Assembly (NCBI GenBank): GCA_937889645.1 | Contig: CALBZE010000051.1 | Span: 124,001 to 188,000, forward strand | Reading direction: 5' to 3' | Source: an uncultured bacterium | GTDB lineage: Bacteria > Gemmatimonadota > Gemmatimonadetes > Longimicrobiales > RSA9 | Length of the DNA: 64,000 nucleotides | Part shown: piece by piece, positions 53,418 through 62,733 of the stretch | Numbering within the stretch: the stretch's first letter is position 1 | How the letters are laid out: each line of letters begins with the position of its first letter | Notes under the pieces: generated by a model | Seen by the model: the letters and a program-made list of their open reading frames with translations, nothing else | Databases searched by the model: none | What the model was told of the DNA's origin: nothing | Translations under genes and position numbers: made by a program

Positions 53418-55823
53418 ATGAAGTCTATCCCCAAAGATCAGCCCAGAACGGGTGTCCGGCACGAGGACCGCACGGCGGACATGCGCGAGCTGTGGAACCT
53501 CCTGCAGAGGAACCGCTGGCTGCTCATCGGATCGTTGTTGGCCACGATCACCGGCGCGATCCTCGTCACGCGGTGGACCGTACCCACGTACGAAGCGGCC
53601 ACGACGATCCGGATCGACGAGCGCCGTGCGACGCTCGGCATGCTCGACGTGCTCGGGGGATTCGCCGGGGGCAGCGACGTCGCAACCGAGATGGAGGTTC
53701 TGCGGAGCCGGACGCTCGCGGAAAGCATCGTCGATTCGCTCGGGCTGCAGGTCGGCCTGCTCGAGCCGAGGCGCATCTCGCGGTCCGAAATCATCGAAAA
53801 GGTCCAGGTCTCGCGGACCGCGCCGGAGGAGATTTACCGCTTCGAGCAGACGGAGAATGGCTGGTTCCGCGTGACCCGGGACACCGACGGCGTGGAGCTG
53901 GGTCAATACGCGCCGGGCGAGACGATTCCGCTCAGTGGCGCTCGGATCGTGCTCGCGCCGAAGGCGCTCGAATTCTCGAACCTCGTCCTCGAGGTCGTTC
54001 GGTTCGAGAAAGCGGTCGAAACGCTGCGCGAAGGGCTCAACATTTCGCGGCCGAACCGAGAGGCGGACATCGTCGTCGTTCGGTATCAGAGCCGGGACAG
54101 CATCCTCGTCCATGAGGTGCCGAACCTCCTCGCCCGCAGCTTCGTGGTCCAGCGCAACCGTCTCAAGAACACGGAAACGTCGAGCACGATCGCGTTCCTG
54201 CAGGAGCAGATCGCGAGCCTAGCGGACCAGCTCATCGCGGCCGAGACCGAGCTGCAACGATTCCGCGAGACCTCGCAGGTCGTCAGCCTGGAAGCGGAGG
54301 CGAGCGCGCAAGTTCGGGAGTTGGCGGAGCTGGAGGCCCAGCGGAACGCCCTGAACGCGGAACGCGAGGCCCTGCACATGCTCCTCGAGGAGGTTCGCCG
54401 CGAGAGCGAGACCGCCACGGAAGGGGCGCCGAGCCCGTATCGTCGTCTCATCGCCTTCCACAGTCTGCTGCGGAACCAGGCGGCCTCCGAGATCCTGCGC
54501 TCGCTGTCCGTCGTCGAGAACGAACGCGCCGAGCTGTTGAAGCGTCGCTCGCACCTCGACCCGGACGTCCGGATCCTGAACCGGCGCGTGACCGAGCTGG
54601 AAGAGCAGCTCCGTTCGCTCGCGACGACGTACCTGCAGGGGATCACCAACCAGGTCGAGGCGCTCGACGCGACGCTGACGCGATTCAGCCGGCAGCTCGA
54701 GGCGATCCCGGCCAAGGAGATCCAGCTCGCCCGGCTCGAACGGCAACGCGCAGTCCTCGCCGAGATCCACACGCTGCTCCAGACGCGGCTGAAAGAAGCC
54801 GAGATCGCCCACGCGGTCGAGGACGCGAGCGTCCAGATCGTCGATCCGGCCATCCGGCCGGTCGAGCCGATCAAGCCGATCCTCGTCCTGAATCTCGCAA
54901 TCGGGCTCATGCTGGGCCTCGTCCTCGGCGTGGGCGGCGCACTGGTCCGGGAGTTCAGCGACACGACGGTCCACTCGCGCGAGGAGCTGCAGCAGCTCAC
55001 GGGAGTCAGCGTGCTCGGCGTCATTCCGAGGATTCCAGCCGCTGCGCTGAACGGGAACGGGCGCCGGCTCCAGCCTCGCTTCCGGACGCCCGTCGATCTG
55101 CATGCGAGTCTGCGCTCCCGGCTGATCGCGAGCAACGATCCACGGAGCCCGATTTCGGAAGCGTATCGCAGCCTGCGTACGAACATCACGTTCTCGCGGC
55201 TCGGCAATCCGCCGAAGCTCATCGTGTTCACGAGCCCGACGCCGGGCGACGGCAAGTCGACGACCTCGGCGAACCTCGCGATCACACTGGCGCAGCAGGG
55301 CCTCAAGGTCCTCCTCGTCGATGCGGACATGAGGCGCGGGAGCCTGAACACGGTCTTCGGCGTGGACCGGGAGCCGGGGTTGTCCAACGTCCTGCTCGGT
55401 ACGGTCACGTCCGCGGAGGCGATTCGGTCGGTCCAGATCGCCGAGAGTGTCTCGCTCGACTTCCTGAGCACCGGGACGCTGCCGCCGACTCCGGCAGAGC
55501 TCTTGGGATCGCAGCAGATGCGCGATCTCCTGTTGGAGTTCGAGAAGGACTACGACTTCGTGATCCTCGATGCGCCGCCGCTGAATCTCGTCACCGACGC
55601 GGCGCTCCTCGGCACCAACGCGGACGGCGTCGTCGTGGTCGCCCGTGCCGGGATGACGCAGAAGGGCGCGATCGAGGTCGCGATGGACCACCTGCGCCAC
55701 GTGCGCGCACCGTTGCTCGGTGCCGTCCTCAACGACTTCGATCACGAACGCAACGGGAAGTACTACGGCAAGTACGGCGCGTACTACGGGCATTACCAGG
55801 CGTACTTCATGGACGAGAGCTGA
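53418..55823 (+). CDS. Wzc-type polysaccharide co-polymerase / bacterial tyrosine kinase
   Basis: 801 residues: first membrane helix (LLIGSLLATITGAILV), Wzz domain, long periplasmic coiled coil (about 250-480), second helix (ILVLNLAIGLMLGLVLGVGG) and cytosolic BY-kinase. Kinase motifs are Walker A PTPGDGKSTT (about 607), A' LLVDADMRRG and Walker B FVILDAPP. The C-terminus is tyrosine-rich (YYGKYGAYYGHYQAYF), the usual autophosphorylation cluster. It controls chain length and export of capsule or exopolysaccharide with Wza. The start is ATG 53418; an in-frame ATG near 53479 is possible. Confidence 0.9.
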   Translation: MKSIPKDQPRTGVRHEDRTADMRELWNLLQRNRWLLIGSLLATITGAILVTRWTVPTYEAATTIRIDERRATLGMLDVLGGFAGGSDVATEMEVLRSRTLAESIVDSLGLQVGLLEPRRISRSEIIEKVQVSRTAPEEIYRFEQTENGWFRVTRDTDGVELGQYAPGETIPLSGARIVLAPKALEFSNLVLEVVRFEKAVETLREGLNISRPNREADIVVVRYQSRDSILVHEVPNLLARSFVVQRNRLKNTETSSTIAFLQEQIASLADQLIAAETELQRFRETSQVVSLEAEASAQVRELAELEAQRNALNAEREALHMLLEEVRRESETATEGAPSPYRRLIAFHSLLRNQAASEILRSLSVVENERAELLKRRSHLDPDVRILNRRVTELEEQLRSLATTYLQGITNQVEALDATLTRFSRQLEAIPAKEIQLARLERQRAVLAEIHTLLQTRLKEAEIAHAVEDASVQIVDPAIRPVEPIKPILVLNLAIGLMLGLVLGVGGALVREFSDTTVHSREELQQLTGVSVLGVIPRIPAAALNGNGRRLQPRFRTPVDLHASLRSRLIASNDPRSPISEAYRSLRTNITFSRLGNPPKLIVFTSPTPGDGKSTTSANLAITLAQQGLKVLLVDADMRRGSLNTVFGVDREPGLSNVLLGTVTSAEAIRSVQIAESVSLDFLSTGTLPPTPAELLGSQQMRDLLLEFEKDYDFVILDAPPLNLVTDAALLGTNADGVVVVARAGMTQKGAIEVAMDHLRHVRAPLLGAVLNDFDHERNGKYYGKYGAYYGHYQAYFMDES

Positions 55824-55887
55824 GCGCGGCCGTCGGCGGACGGGTCTTCGGCCGCCGGCGGACGGCACTCCGCCATGTGGAAATGAG

Positions 55888-55924
55888 ACAGCCGCCGGTC
55901 CGGATCACCCAGACCGGCGGCTGT
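55888..55924. terminator. Bidirectional terminator between wzc-like and licD-like genes
   Basis: ACAGCCGCCGGTC (55888-55900) and GACCGGCGGCTGT (55912-55924) form a perfect 13-bp stem with an 11-base loop, followed by TTCCATT. It separates the convergent export and phosphonate/glycan transcripts. Confidence 0.7.
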
Positions 55925-55954
55925 TCCATTCGAGGGAGATCGCCGAACGAGCGT

Positions 55955-56644
55955 CTAGCGGGCGCGGTTCCCCTGCCCCGCGATCACCGCGCCGTCCTCC
56001 GCGGCGACGTCCCACTCGCGCTTCGGGATCCGCCAGTCCGGTCCGTACTTGAAGGCGAGATAGTCCTCGGCACGGCGAGGCACGGGTACGTCGAGCCCTA
56101 GGAAGCGGACCGTGGCGAACTCATCGAGGAGTTCCAACGGCGTGTGGAATGGCAGCGGCGGCTTGCCCAGGAACTTCCGGGCGAAGTGCCGGAGACGGAC
56201 GAAGATGGGGTGCGGCATCTTCTGGAGCCACCGTTTCATCCTCCGTTCGGAAGCCGAGTTCCTCGGCGCGCCGCCGAAACGGACCACTCGATCCCCGTCG
56301 ACGCGGTGGCGGCAGATCTCGATGAAGTAGCCGCGAGGCTTCGAGAGGAACATCGTGTCGCGCGGTTCGTGGACCTCGATGTAGTAGCCGAGTCTACGAA
56401 CCTCGTCCCTGTGCTCGAGGATGCGGTCGAACCCGTCGGTCCAGACCGAGATGTCGATGTCCTTGTCCCAGGGCAGGAGCGCGCCGTCACGCACCACGCC
56501 GAGGAGCGTGCCCTGATCGAGCCAGAAATCGATCTCGTGACGTCGAAGGAAACCGACGATCTCGATGAAGTTCTTTTCGTTCGCCGAAAGGGCCGTTCTC
56601 GCCCCGTTGGATTCTGGGTCGCGCACGCGGTCGTTTCCGGTCAC
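55955..56644 (-). CDS. LicD-family phosphotransferase-like protein
   Basis: 229 residues with the LicD signature: IDFWLDQGTLLGVVRDGALL, cut, then PWDKDIDISVW (metal-binding Asp pair of the nucleotidyltransferase fold) and a C-terminal region with FATVRFLGLDVPVPRRAEDYLAFKYG, cut, typical of LicD. LicD proteins move phosphocholine or similar groups from CDP-linked donors to glycans. In this operon a CMP-linked phosphonate would be the natural donor (inference). The start is taken as GTG 56644, 12 bases after the Wzy-like stop; a later GTG is possible. It is the last gene of the operon. Confidence 0.8.
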   Translation of the reverse strand: MTGNDRVRDPESNGARTALSANEKNFIEIVGFLRRHEIDFWLDQGTLLGVVRDGALLPWDKDIDISVWTDGFDRILEHRDEVRRLGYYIEVHEPRDTMFLSKPRGYFIEICRHRVDGDRVVRFGGAPRNSASERRMKRWLQKMPHPIFVRLRHFARKFLGKPPLPFHTPLELLDEFATVRFLGLDVPVPRRAEDYLAFKYGPDWRIPKREWDVAAEDGAVIAGQGNRAR

Positions 56645-56655
56645 TACGTTGTCGT

Positions 56656-58047
56656 TCAGCTCATTTCTGTCGGCGTGCCCCGAGCGGATTCCCCGGCTTG
56701 CGCGGCGAGCGGAGCGGTCTGGCCGTGAGGCGCGTCGTGCGGTGCGTCGTAGATCGCACGGAGCGCGACGTAGAGGAGCGCTCCGAGCACCCACATCTGA
56801 TAGTTCGTGGCCAGGTCCCCCGACAGTGAGGAGTTGACCACCGCGTAGCACCACACGCCTGCCAGGATCACGGTCTCGTCAGGCACCCCCTCGGGTGTGC
56901 GCAGCCTGCGGAGGAAGTAGAGCGCCAGTCCTCCGACGATCGCGATCACCAGGATTGCGCCGGGGAGGCCCAGTTCGACGAGGGCCTCGAGGACGAAGTT
57001 GTGGGGGTAGTCTCGTCCATCGAAGATCCCGCCCGGCGGCGGCCCGGTCCACAGCCAGGTGAATCCCCCCGTTCCGACGCCCATCAACTTCGAATCGAGG
57101 AAGCCGTTCCACGCGGTCGCGTACCGACCGAGACGAGAGAGATCGCTCGTGTTCTGGCCGACCGTCTGGAAGTAGAAGGCGATCCGCTGCCACGTGGGCA
57201 TGTGCTGGATGTACCGGTCGAAGAGGACCGCACCCGCGATGGCCGCGGCCGTGCCCACGACGGCGAGGCGCGCGATGGCCCGGACGGTCAAGAAGTGGCG
57301 CACGCGGACCAGGACGAGCCCGACCATGCCCACGGCCACGGCGAGCATCGGCCCGCGCGAGCCGGTCAGGAGGATTGCGGCGATGAGGAGGGCGAGCGCT
57401 CCGATCGCGCCGGCAATCACGCTCAGCCGCAGTCGTCGGCCGAAAAGGAGGGCGCCCATCAAGATGGGAACACCCAGCCCGATGTTGCGCGCCACGTTGT
57501 TCGGGTGGATCGACTCGCTGACGCTCCGTCGGAATCGCCAATCGCCGAACTCCTGGGGGTTCAGCGTGATCTGGAGCGCGACCAGGAGGCTTCCCACGGC
57601 GAGCGCTACGAGCGCGATGCGCACGTCCCTCCGGTCGAGAGGCGCGAAGATCGAGAGGGCGACTGCGGGCACCAGGACCGAGAAGGCGAACGTGGCGGTC
57701 TTGTCCAGGCCGTACGCGACATTCGGCGTCCGCGTCACGTACACCACCAACACGGCCAGGAGGAGGCCGAGGCCGACGTTGTATGCGTTGAAGAGGTTCG
57801 CGACCCAGACGAAACGGCGCTCGCCCGACCGCAGCTCCCGAATCGAGAAGAGGAGGACCGCCAGCCCCGTGAGCGCCGCGGTCGCGAGCACGCGGCCGCC
57901 CCTGAACGGGAGCGCGTGGAAGGGGAGCGCGAGGTTGTTCAGCGTCACGAGACAGAGAAGGCCGAACAAGACCGCGCGCAGGTCTCCACGCGTCGCGTAG
58001 ACGAGCACACCGAGCAGGACGGCGCCTGCGAGGACGAAGGCGATCAC
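56656..58047 (-). CDS. O-antigen ligase / Wzy polymerase-like membrane protein
   Basis: 463 residues with about 12 membrane helices. The large periplasmic loop region (about 300-350) contains TSDLSRLGRYATAWNGF and GVGTGGF..PHNFVLEALVELGLPG, which is the Wzy_C / WaaL-type pattern (R..W, H-N). It would polymerise lipid-linked repeat units or ligate them to an acceptor. GTG 58047 overlaps the upstream stop (GTGA). Confidence 0.85.
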   Translation of the reverse strand: MIAFVLAGAVLLGVLVYATRGDLRAVLFGLLCLVTLNNLALPFHALPFRGGRVLATAALTGLAVLLFSIRELRSGERRFVWVANLFNAYNVGLGLLLAVLVVYVTRTPNVAYGLDKTATFAFSVLVPAVALSIFAPLDRRDVRIALVALAVGSLLVALQITLNPQEFGDWRFRRSVSESIHPNNVARNIGLGVPILMGALLFGRRLRLSVIAGAIGALALLIAAILLTGSRGPMLAVAVGMVGLVLVRVRHFLTVRAIARLAVVGTAAAIAGAVLFDRYIQHMPTWQRIAFYFQTVGQNTSDLSRLGRYATAWNGFLDSKLMGVGTGGFTWLWTGPPPGGIFDGRDYPHNFVLEALVELGLPGAILVIAIVGGLALYFLRRLRTPEGVPDETVILAGVWCYAVVNSSLSGDLATNYQMWVLGALLYVALRAIYDAPHDAPHGQTAPLAAQAGESARGTPTEMS

Positions 58048-58892
58048 CGCACCGGTCGGAAGAGTCGCATCCAGTCGCGCCAGACCACGACCGTCTTGAG
58101 CGTGTGCACGGCGGCCGAGACGACCACGACGGCGAGCCTGGCGTTGAAGGAATGCCCCACGACCGCCCACGGTCCGGCGAAGGCATCGACGACGACCGCG
58201 AGGATGATCAGGATCAGGATACCGGGGAAACCGAAGATCTCACTCACGATCTTGCGCAGCTTCTCCGGGTCGGTGATTCGCGCTTTGACCGCGGCGACCT
58301 GCTCCTGCTTCCGCTCGACTCGCCGGAAGAGCGGCTGTGCGTTCGGATTCCCGAGCGTTTCGGGAGAGTTCACGATCTTGTTCATCGCGACCTTGGCCGC
58401 GACCAGATTCGGAAAGCTGCTCGCGCCCATGCACCCGACGAACCCTACCAGAACCGCCCATTCGTAACCGAAGAGACGATACGCGCTGACGCCGAGGACG
58501 AAGAGGAGGGCGTTCGCCGAATAGGAGTGCACGAGGACGTCGAAATACTGCCCGCTCAGCGTCGGCGTCATCTGCTTCGTCGAAATGTAATACCTGGCCA
58601 GCTCCCCATCCACATGGTCGAGCGTGTAGTAGGCGAAGACGAGCGCCGCGCCGACGAGCATCCAGACCGGCGAGTTGCTCATCAGGATCGGCAGGCTCGA
58701 GAGGATCGCGACCAGGCTGAGCGCCGTCGCCTGGTTCGGCTGCAACCCGATCTTGATCGCGGGGATCGTGAAGTAGATCGAGATGCGTCGAAAGACGAAC
58801 TTGTCGAAGAGGTAGTTCTCCGCGTCGCCCTTCTGGCAGATGCTCCGATAATATGCGATGCCGGTAGGTGCCGCTCTCTCCTCTACGCTCAT
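58044..58892 (-). CDS. CDP-alcohol phosphatidyltransferase family protein, last Asp replaced by His
   Basis: 282 residues with about six membrane helices. The catalytic motif reads DHVDGELAR, a 13-residue spacer instead of the usual 8 or so, then GQYFDVLVH. The canonical motif ends D-x3-D; here the final Asp, considered the catalytic base, is His. The family transfers a phospho-alkyl group from a CDP-alcohol to an acceptor alcohol. Between a flippase and a polymerase, and with PEP mutase in the same operon, it is a candidate for handling CMP-phosphonate. It overlaps both neighbours (ATGA and GTGA). Confidence 0.85.
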   Translation of the reverse strand: MSVEERAAPTGIAYYRSICQKGDAENYLFDKFVFRRISIYFTIPAIKIGLQPNQATALSLVAILSSLPILMSNSPVWMLVGAALVFAYYTLDHVDGELARYYISTKQMTPTLSGQYFDVLVHSYSANALLFVLGVSAYRLFGYEWAVLVGFVGCMGASSFPNLVAAKVAMNKIVNSPETLGNPNAQPLFRRVERKQEQVAAVKARITDPEKLRKIVSEIFGFPGILILIILAVVVDAFAGPWAVVGHSFNARLAVVVVSAAVHTLKTVVVWRDWMRLFRPVR

Positions 58893-60394
58893 ACGTTGGC
58901 CAGCCTTCTACGAACGGTGTCGACGATAGCCATGTTCTTGGGCGCGGCTTCGAGCAGGCGCCGCAGGAGCCAGATCCCCGCAGGCCCGATGACGGGCGGG
59001 TGCGCGGCGGCGACGGCGAGGGCGAGGAGGATCGGCCCGCCACCGGCCACGGCTGCCACCACGACCGCGGGGAGATCCATTGCACGCAGGACGTGAGCGG
59101 TCGGGATCATGACCGCGCAGAACACGCCCGCCCAGAGGAGCCCGGGCGTGATGGCGCGGAGCACATCGACCCAGGTCCGCCCGACGAGCGAGAGGCCGAG
59201 GTGGAGCATCAGCAGATAGACGGTGAGCACGGCGAGTGTGACCCCGATCGCGACGCCGTCCAACCCGAAGAAATGGCCCAACCACGTGCCTCCGATGATC
59301 GCGGTCGCGTAGACCGCCTTACGCGCCGCGCTCCTGTAGACCGCGCCCGTCGCCCGGGCGAGCGAATCGCACATCCGGACCGAGCCCTTGAGCGATGCGG
59401 CCAGCATCAGCCATTGGAGCGGCACGATCGCGCTGTCCCAGTTGGGACCCAGGACGATCGCGACGATCTCGGGTGCGAGGACGACGCCCACGAAGCCGAC
59501 GGGCATTAGCAGGAGGTTCACGATCCCGAGCGAACGGAGGAATACCTCGCCCAACCGCGCCCGTTCCGTCTGGATCCTCGCCATTGCCGGGAACATCACG
59601 CTGTCGATCACGTTCCCGAGATGCGTGACCGGGACGTTCATGATCTGGAAAGCACGGCCGTAGATCCCGAGCGCCTCGGCGCCGAGGAACCTGCCGACGA
59701 CCATGTTGTCCCCGTAGTTCCCGAGGAGGTGGAAGAGGCGGGAGAGCGCGAGGCCGCCGCCGAAGGAGAAGAGGTCCTTGAACTCGCGCGACGAGAGACT
59801 CGGCCGCATGTCGTGCGGGCGGAAGAGGACGTAGAGCAGACTCTCGAGGAAGTTCTGCCCGAGCGTCGCACCGACGAGCGCCCAGACACCGAAGCCCTTC
59901 ACCGCGAGCGCGATCCCGAGGAGCGCATGCCCGACGACGTACGACCCGAGTTCCGCGTACATGATCCGCCGGAACTCCAGGTCGCGTTCGAGGAGGGCCT
60001 TCGCCACGAGCCCGAAGCTGAGGAGGATGAAGGAGAAGCCCAGCGCGCGCAGGACCGGTACGACGGCCGGCTCACGGAAAAAGGCCGCCCCGGCCGGGGC
60101 GAGGATCCAGGTCAGCGCCCACATGCCGACGGCGAGGAGGATCGAGGTCGTGAACCCGACGCGGATGTGCGTCGACGTGATCTCGGGCCGCTGGATCAAC
60201 GCGGGCCCGAGCCCGATCTGCGAGAACATCGTCCCGAACGCGACGACGACCATCGCGATGGCGACGACGCCGAACTCCTCGGGGAGGACGAAGCGGGCGA
60301 GGACCGCGAGGACGAGGAGCTGCGCGGCCGCCTTGCTGACGACCGCGGCGAGCTTCCACCCTCCCGCGACGAGCGTCTTCTGCGTGAGGTTCAC
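58889..60394 (-). CDS. Oligosaccharide flippase, Wzx-like
   Basis: 501 residues and about 12-14 helices. The N-terminus (TLVAGGWKLAAVVSKAAAQL) and AIAMVVVAFGTMFSQIGLGPALIQRPE, cut, are typical of polysaccharide biosynthesis flippases of the MOP superfamily. It would move undecaprenyl-linked glycan units across the inner membrane. GTG 60394 lacks a strong ribosome site. The gene follows the alcohol dehydrogenase by 32 bases and overlaps the CDP-alcohol transferase start. Confidence 0.88.
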   Translation of the reverse strand: MNLTQKTLVAGGWKLAAVVSKAAAQLLVLAVLARFVLPEEFGVVAIAMVVVAFGTMFSQIGLGPALIQRPEITSTHIRVGFTTSILLAVGMWALTWILAPAGAAFFREPAVVPVLRALGFSFILLSFGLVAKALLERDLEFRRIMYAELGSYVVGHALLGIALAVKGFGVWALVGATLGQNFLESLLYVLFRPHDMRPSLSSREFKDLFSFGGGLALSRLFHLLGNYGDNMVVGRFLGAEALGIYGRAFQIMNVPVTHLGNVIDSVMFPAMARIQTERARLGEVFLRSLGIVNLLLMPVGFVGVVLAPEIVAIVLGPNWDSAIVPLQWLMLAASLKGSVRMCDSLARATGAVYRSAARKAVYATAIIGGTWLGHFFGLDGVAIGVTLAVLTVYLLMLHLGLSLVGRTWVDVLRAITPGLLWAGVFCAVMIPTAHVLRAMDLPAVVVAAVAGGGPILLALAVAAAHPPVIGPAGIWLLRRLLEAAPKNMAIVDTVRRRLANV

Positions 60395-60426
60395 GGTACT
60401 ACTGCCACTCTGCCTGGCGCCGCCGG

Positions 60427-61620
60427 CTAGCCCTCGTCCACCACATCGCCCCACGCAGCCACGAGAATCGACTCGATCGCGGCGCGATCCACGGCGGCCA
60501 GGTTGTTGTCGGCGCGGCCGGGCGTGAACATCTCGGGCGCCAGCGACAGGACCGCCTCCAGCCCGGGCACGGTCTCGCGGACCCGCGCCCCGACGCGCAA
60601 CTCACGCAGGATCGAGCGGAGCCGGACGACGAGGCCGTCCGCGCCGTCGAGCCCGAGTTCGCGGCCGAGGCGATCCAAGCGGCCGTCGTCCTCACGCGCG
60701 TTGTAGGCACAGAGCGCGGAGAGCGTGAAGCTGCACGCCAGGCCGTGCGGCGTACCGTAGTGCGCCGTCAATGGGTACGACATCGAGTGCGCGAGCGCCG
60801 TTCGCGTGGAGCTGATCGCGAGCCCCGCCAACAGGCTCGCCTCCATCATCGCGCGACGGAGCTTCGCGTTGGACAGGTCGCGCACGAGCCCGGGCAGGGT
60901 TTCCAGCGCCAGTGCGACCGCTCTCGTGGCATACGATACGGTGACCGGATTCGCGTTCCGGTTCCAGATCGATTCGAGCCCCTGCGAGAGGGCGTCGAGC
61001 CCGCTCGCCACGGTCTCCGATTCCGGCAGACCGATCGTGAGGAGCGGATCCAGGATCGCCGTATGCGGGAAGACCCTCTCGCCGGCGAGCGAGTACTTCT
61101 TGTTCCGCGCGCGATCCCAGATCGTCGCGAATGGCGTGACCTCGCTCCCCGTCCCCGCCGTGGTCGGGACCGCGATGACGGGGAGCGGCGACACCGCGGG
61201 CAGCTCGACCCCGTCCCGGAAGTGGGCCGCGAGGCTCACCTCGTGGCCGGGCGCGAGGCGGAAGGCGAGCGCTTTCGCGGTGTCCATCGCGCTCCCGCCG
61301 CCGACGGCGGCGATCGCGCCGATCCCCTTCCCTTCCAGCCCCGCGGCCGCGGCGTCCAGCACGTCGAGCGACGGGTTCGGCTCCACCTCGTCATAAACGA
61401 CGACGCGAACCTCGCCGATCAGCGCCCGGACGCGATCGGTCACCCCGCGCCGGGTGAACCCCGGCGTGGTCACGAGGAGCACGCGCTCCGGCAGCTCCAG
61501 GCGCGCGAGGTCGTCGAGACGCCCGTCGCCGAAGCGGATCCTGACCGGGTTGGCGAACTGCCAGTCCCCCTTCGCCGTCCAGATCGTCGGACGGGAGCCG
61601 GTCACGACCGGATCAGCCAT
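60427..61620 (-). CDS. Iron-type alcohol dehydrogenase, probable phosphonoacetaldehyde reductase
   Basis: 397 residues of the group III (iron-containing) alcohol dehydrogenases: cofactor loop AVGGGSAMDTAKALA, PTTAGTGSEVTPFA and the metal region HSMSYPLTAHYGTPHG. The metal motif that is usually DALTH reads DALSQ, so one ligand His is Gln. Because it overlaps phosphonopyruvate decarboxylase by 19 bases and follows PEP mutase, the best substrate is phosphonoacetaldehyde, giving 2-hydroxyethylphosphonate. The biochemical function is context inference. Confidence 0.82.
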   Translation of the reverse strand: MADPVVTGSRPTIWTAKGDWQFANPVRIRFGDGRLDDLARLELPERVLLVTTPGFTRRGVTDRVRALIGEVRVVVYDEVEPNPSLDVLDAAAAGLEGKGIGAIAAVGGGSAMDTAKALAFRLAPGHEVSLAAHFRDGVELPAVSPLPVIAVPTTAGTGSEVTPFATIWDRARNKKYSLAGERVFPHTAILDPLLTIGLPESETVASGLDALSQGLESIWNRNANPVTVSYATRAVALALETLPGLVRDLSNAKLRRAMMEASLLAGLAISSTRTALAHSMSYPLTAHYGTPHGLACSFTLSALCAYNAREDDGRLDRLGRELGLDGADGLVVRLRSILRELRVGARVRETVPGLEAVLSLAPEMFTPGRADNNLAAVDRAAIESILVAAWGDVVDEG

Positions 61621-62732
61621 TGCATGAACTCGTCGCGGTTCTGGATCGGCGTGCGGGTCGGCCGGCCGAGATCGGGGCGCGCTCCCTTGTTCACCCGGAT
61701 CTCGAGGAGCGTCGGGCCCGGCACCTCGGACATGCGGCGCAGCGCCTCGGCGATCTCCTGCGGCGACTCCGCGCGCTCCGCAGAGCGATAACCGCACGCT
61801 CGCGAGATCGCGATGAAGTCGACGTCGAAACCCGCCGTCGGCTGGCCCCCGACCGAGTCGTGCGCGCCGTTGTTGAGGAGGATGTGCCGGTAGTTCGCGG
61901 GCGCGCGCGTGCCCTGGAGGACGACGGAGCCCATGTGCATCAGGACCGCGCCATCGCCGTCCAGACAGTAGACCTGCCGCTCGGGGCGACGCATCGCGAT
62001 CCCGAGCGCGATCTGCGACGCATGCCCCATCGAACCGACCGTGAGGAAATCTCGGTGGTGGCCTTGCCCCCGCGCCGCGCGGTGCTCGAAGACCTCGCGC
62101 GAGGTCATCCCCGTCGTCGAGACGATCACGGCGTCGTCCGGGACGGAGTCGAGGACGAGCCGGATCGCGTCCTCCCGCACGAGGGGGAAGTTCGTCTTGC
62201 GTTCGGAGCGGAGCTTGTACGGCTCGAACGTGCCCTTGCGCACCACGATGGCGAAGGGGCGCTGCCCACGGACCGCGGCCTCGGCCGCGACGCGGATCTG
62301 CTCGTTCGCGACGGCCTGCTCCGTCGACAGGATCTCGTAGCCGATCTCCATCGCGTCGAGCATCGCGAGCATGACTCGCCCCTGCTTGACGTGCTGCGGC
62401 TCGTCGTGGACGCCCGGCTCTCCCCGCCACCCGATGAGGAGCAGCATCGGAATGCTGTACACCTCCGCATCGGCCAGCGAGAGGAGCGGGTTGATCGTGT
62501 TCCCGAGACCGGAGTTCTGGAAATAGACGAGTCCGAGCTCGCGCGTCGCGAGGTAGTGGCCCGCGGCGAGCGCGACGGCGGCGCCTTCGTTCGCCGCGAT
62601 GATGTGGCGATCGGGCTCCGTCGAGTCGGTGATGTAGGCGCAGATGTCCTTCAGCAGCGAATCGGGCACACCCGCGAAGAACGTGACGCCGTTGGACCTG
62701 AACGCATCGAAGGTATCCTGAACGGAGAGCAT
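61602..62732 (-). CDS. Phosphonopyruvate decarboxylase
   Basis: 376-residue thiamine diphosphate enzyme. Seen are GVPDSLLKDICAYI, NEGAAVALAAGHYLAT with the cofactor-activating Glu, GWRGEPGVHDEPQHV, the ThDP/Mg motif LDGDGAVLMHMGS and LLNNGAHDSVGGQPT, which is diagnostic for phosphonopyruvate decarboxylase. It pulls the unfavourable PEP mutase reaction forward by making phosphonoacetaldehyde. It starts one base after the PEP mutase stop (TGAGATG). Confidence 0.92.
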   Translation of the reverse strand: MLSVQDTFDAFRSNGVTFFAGVPDSLLKDICAYITDSTEPDRHIIAANEGAAVALAAGHYLATRELGLVYFQNSGLGNTINPLLSLADAEVYSIPMLLLIGWRGEPGVHDEPQHVKQGRVMLAMLDAMEIGYEILSTEQAVANEQIRVAAEAAVRGQRPFAIVVRKGTFEPYKLRSERKTNFPLVREDAIRLVLDSVPDDAVIVSTTGMTSREVFEHRAARGQGHHRDFLTVGSMGHASQIALGIAMRRPERQVYCLDGDGAVLMHMGSVVLQGTRAPANYRHILLNNGAHDSVGGQPTAGFDVDFIAISRACGYRSAERAESPQEIAEALRRMSEVPGPTLLEIRVNKGARPDLGRPTRTPIQNRDEFMQWLIRS

Positions 62733-62733
62733 C

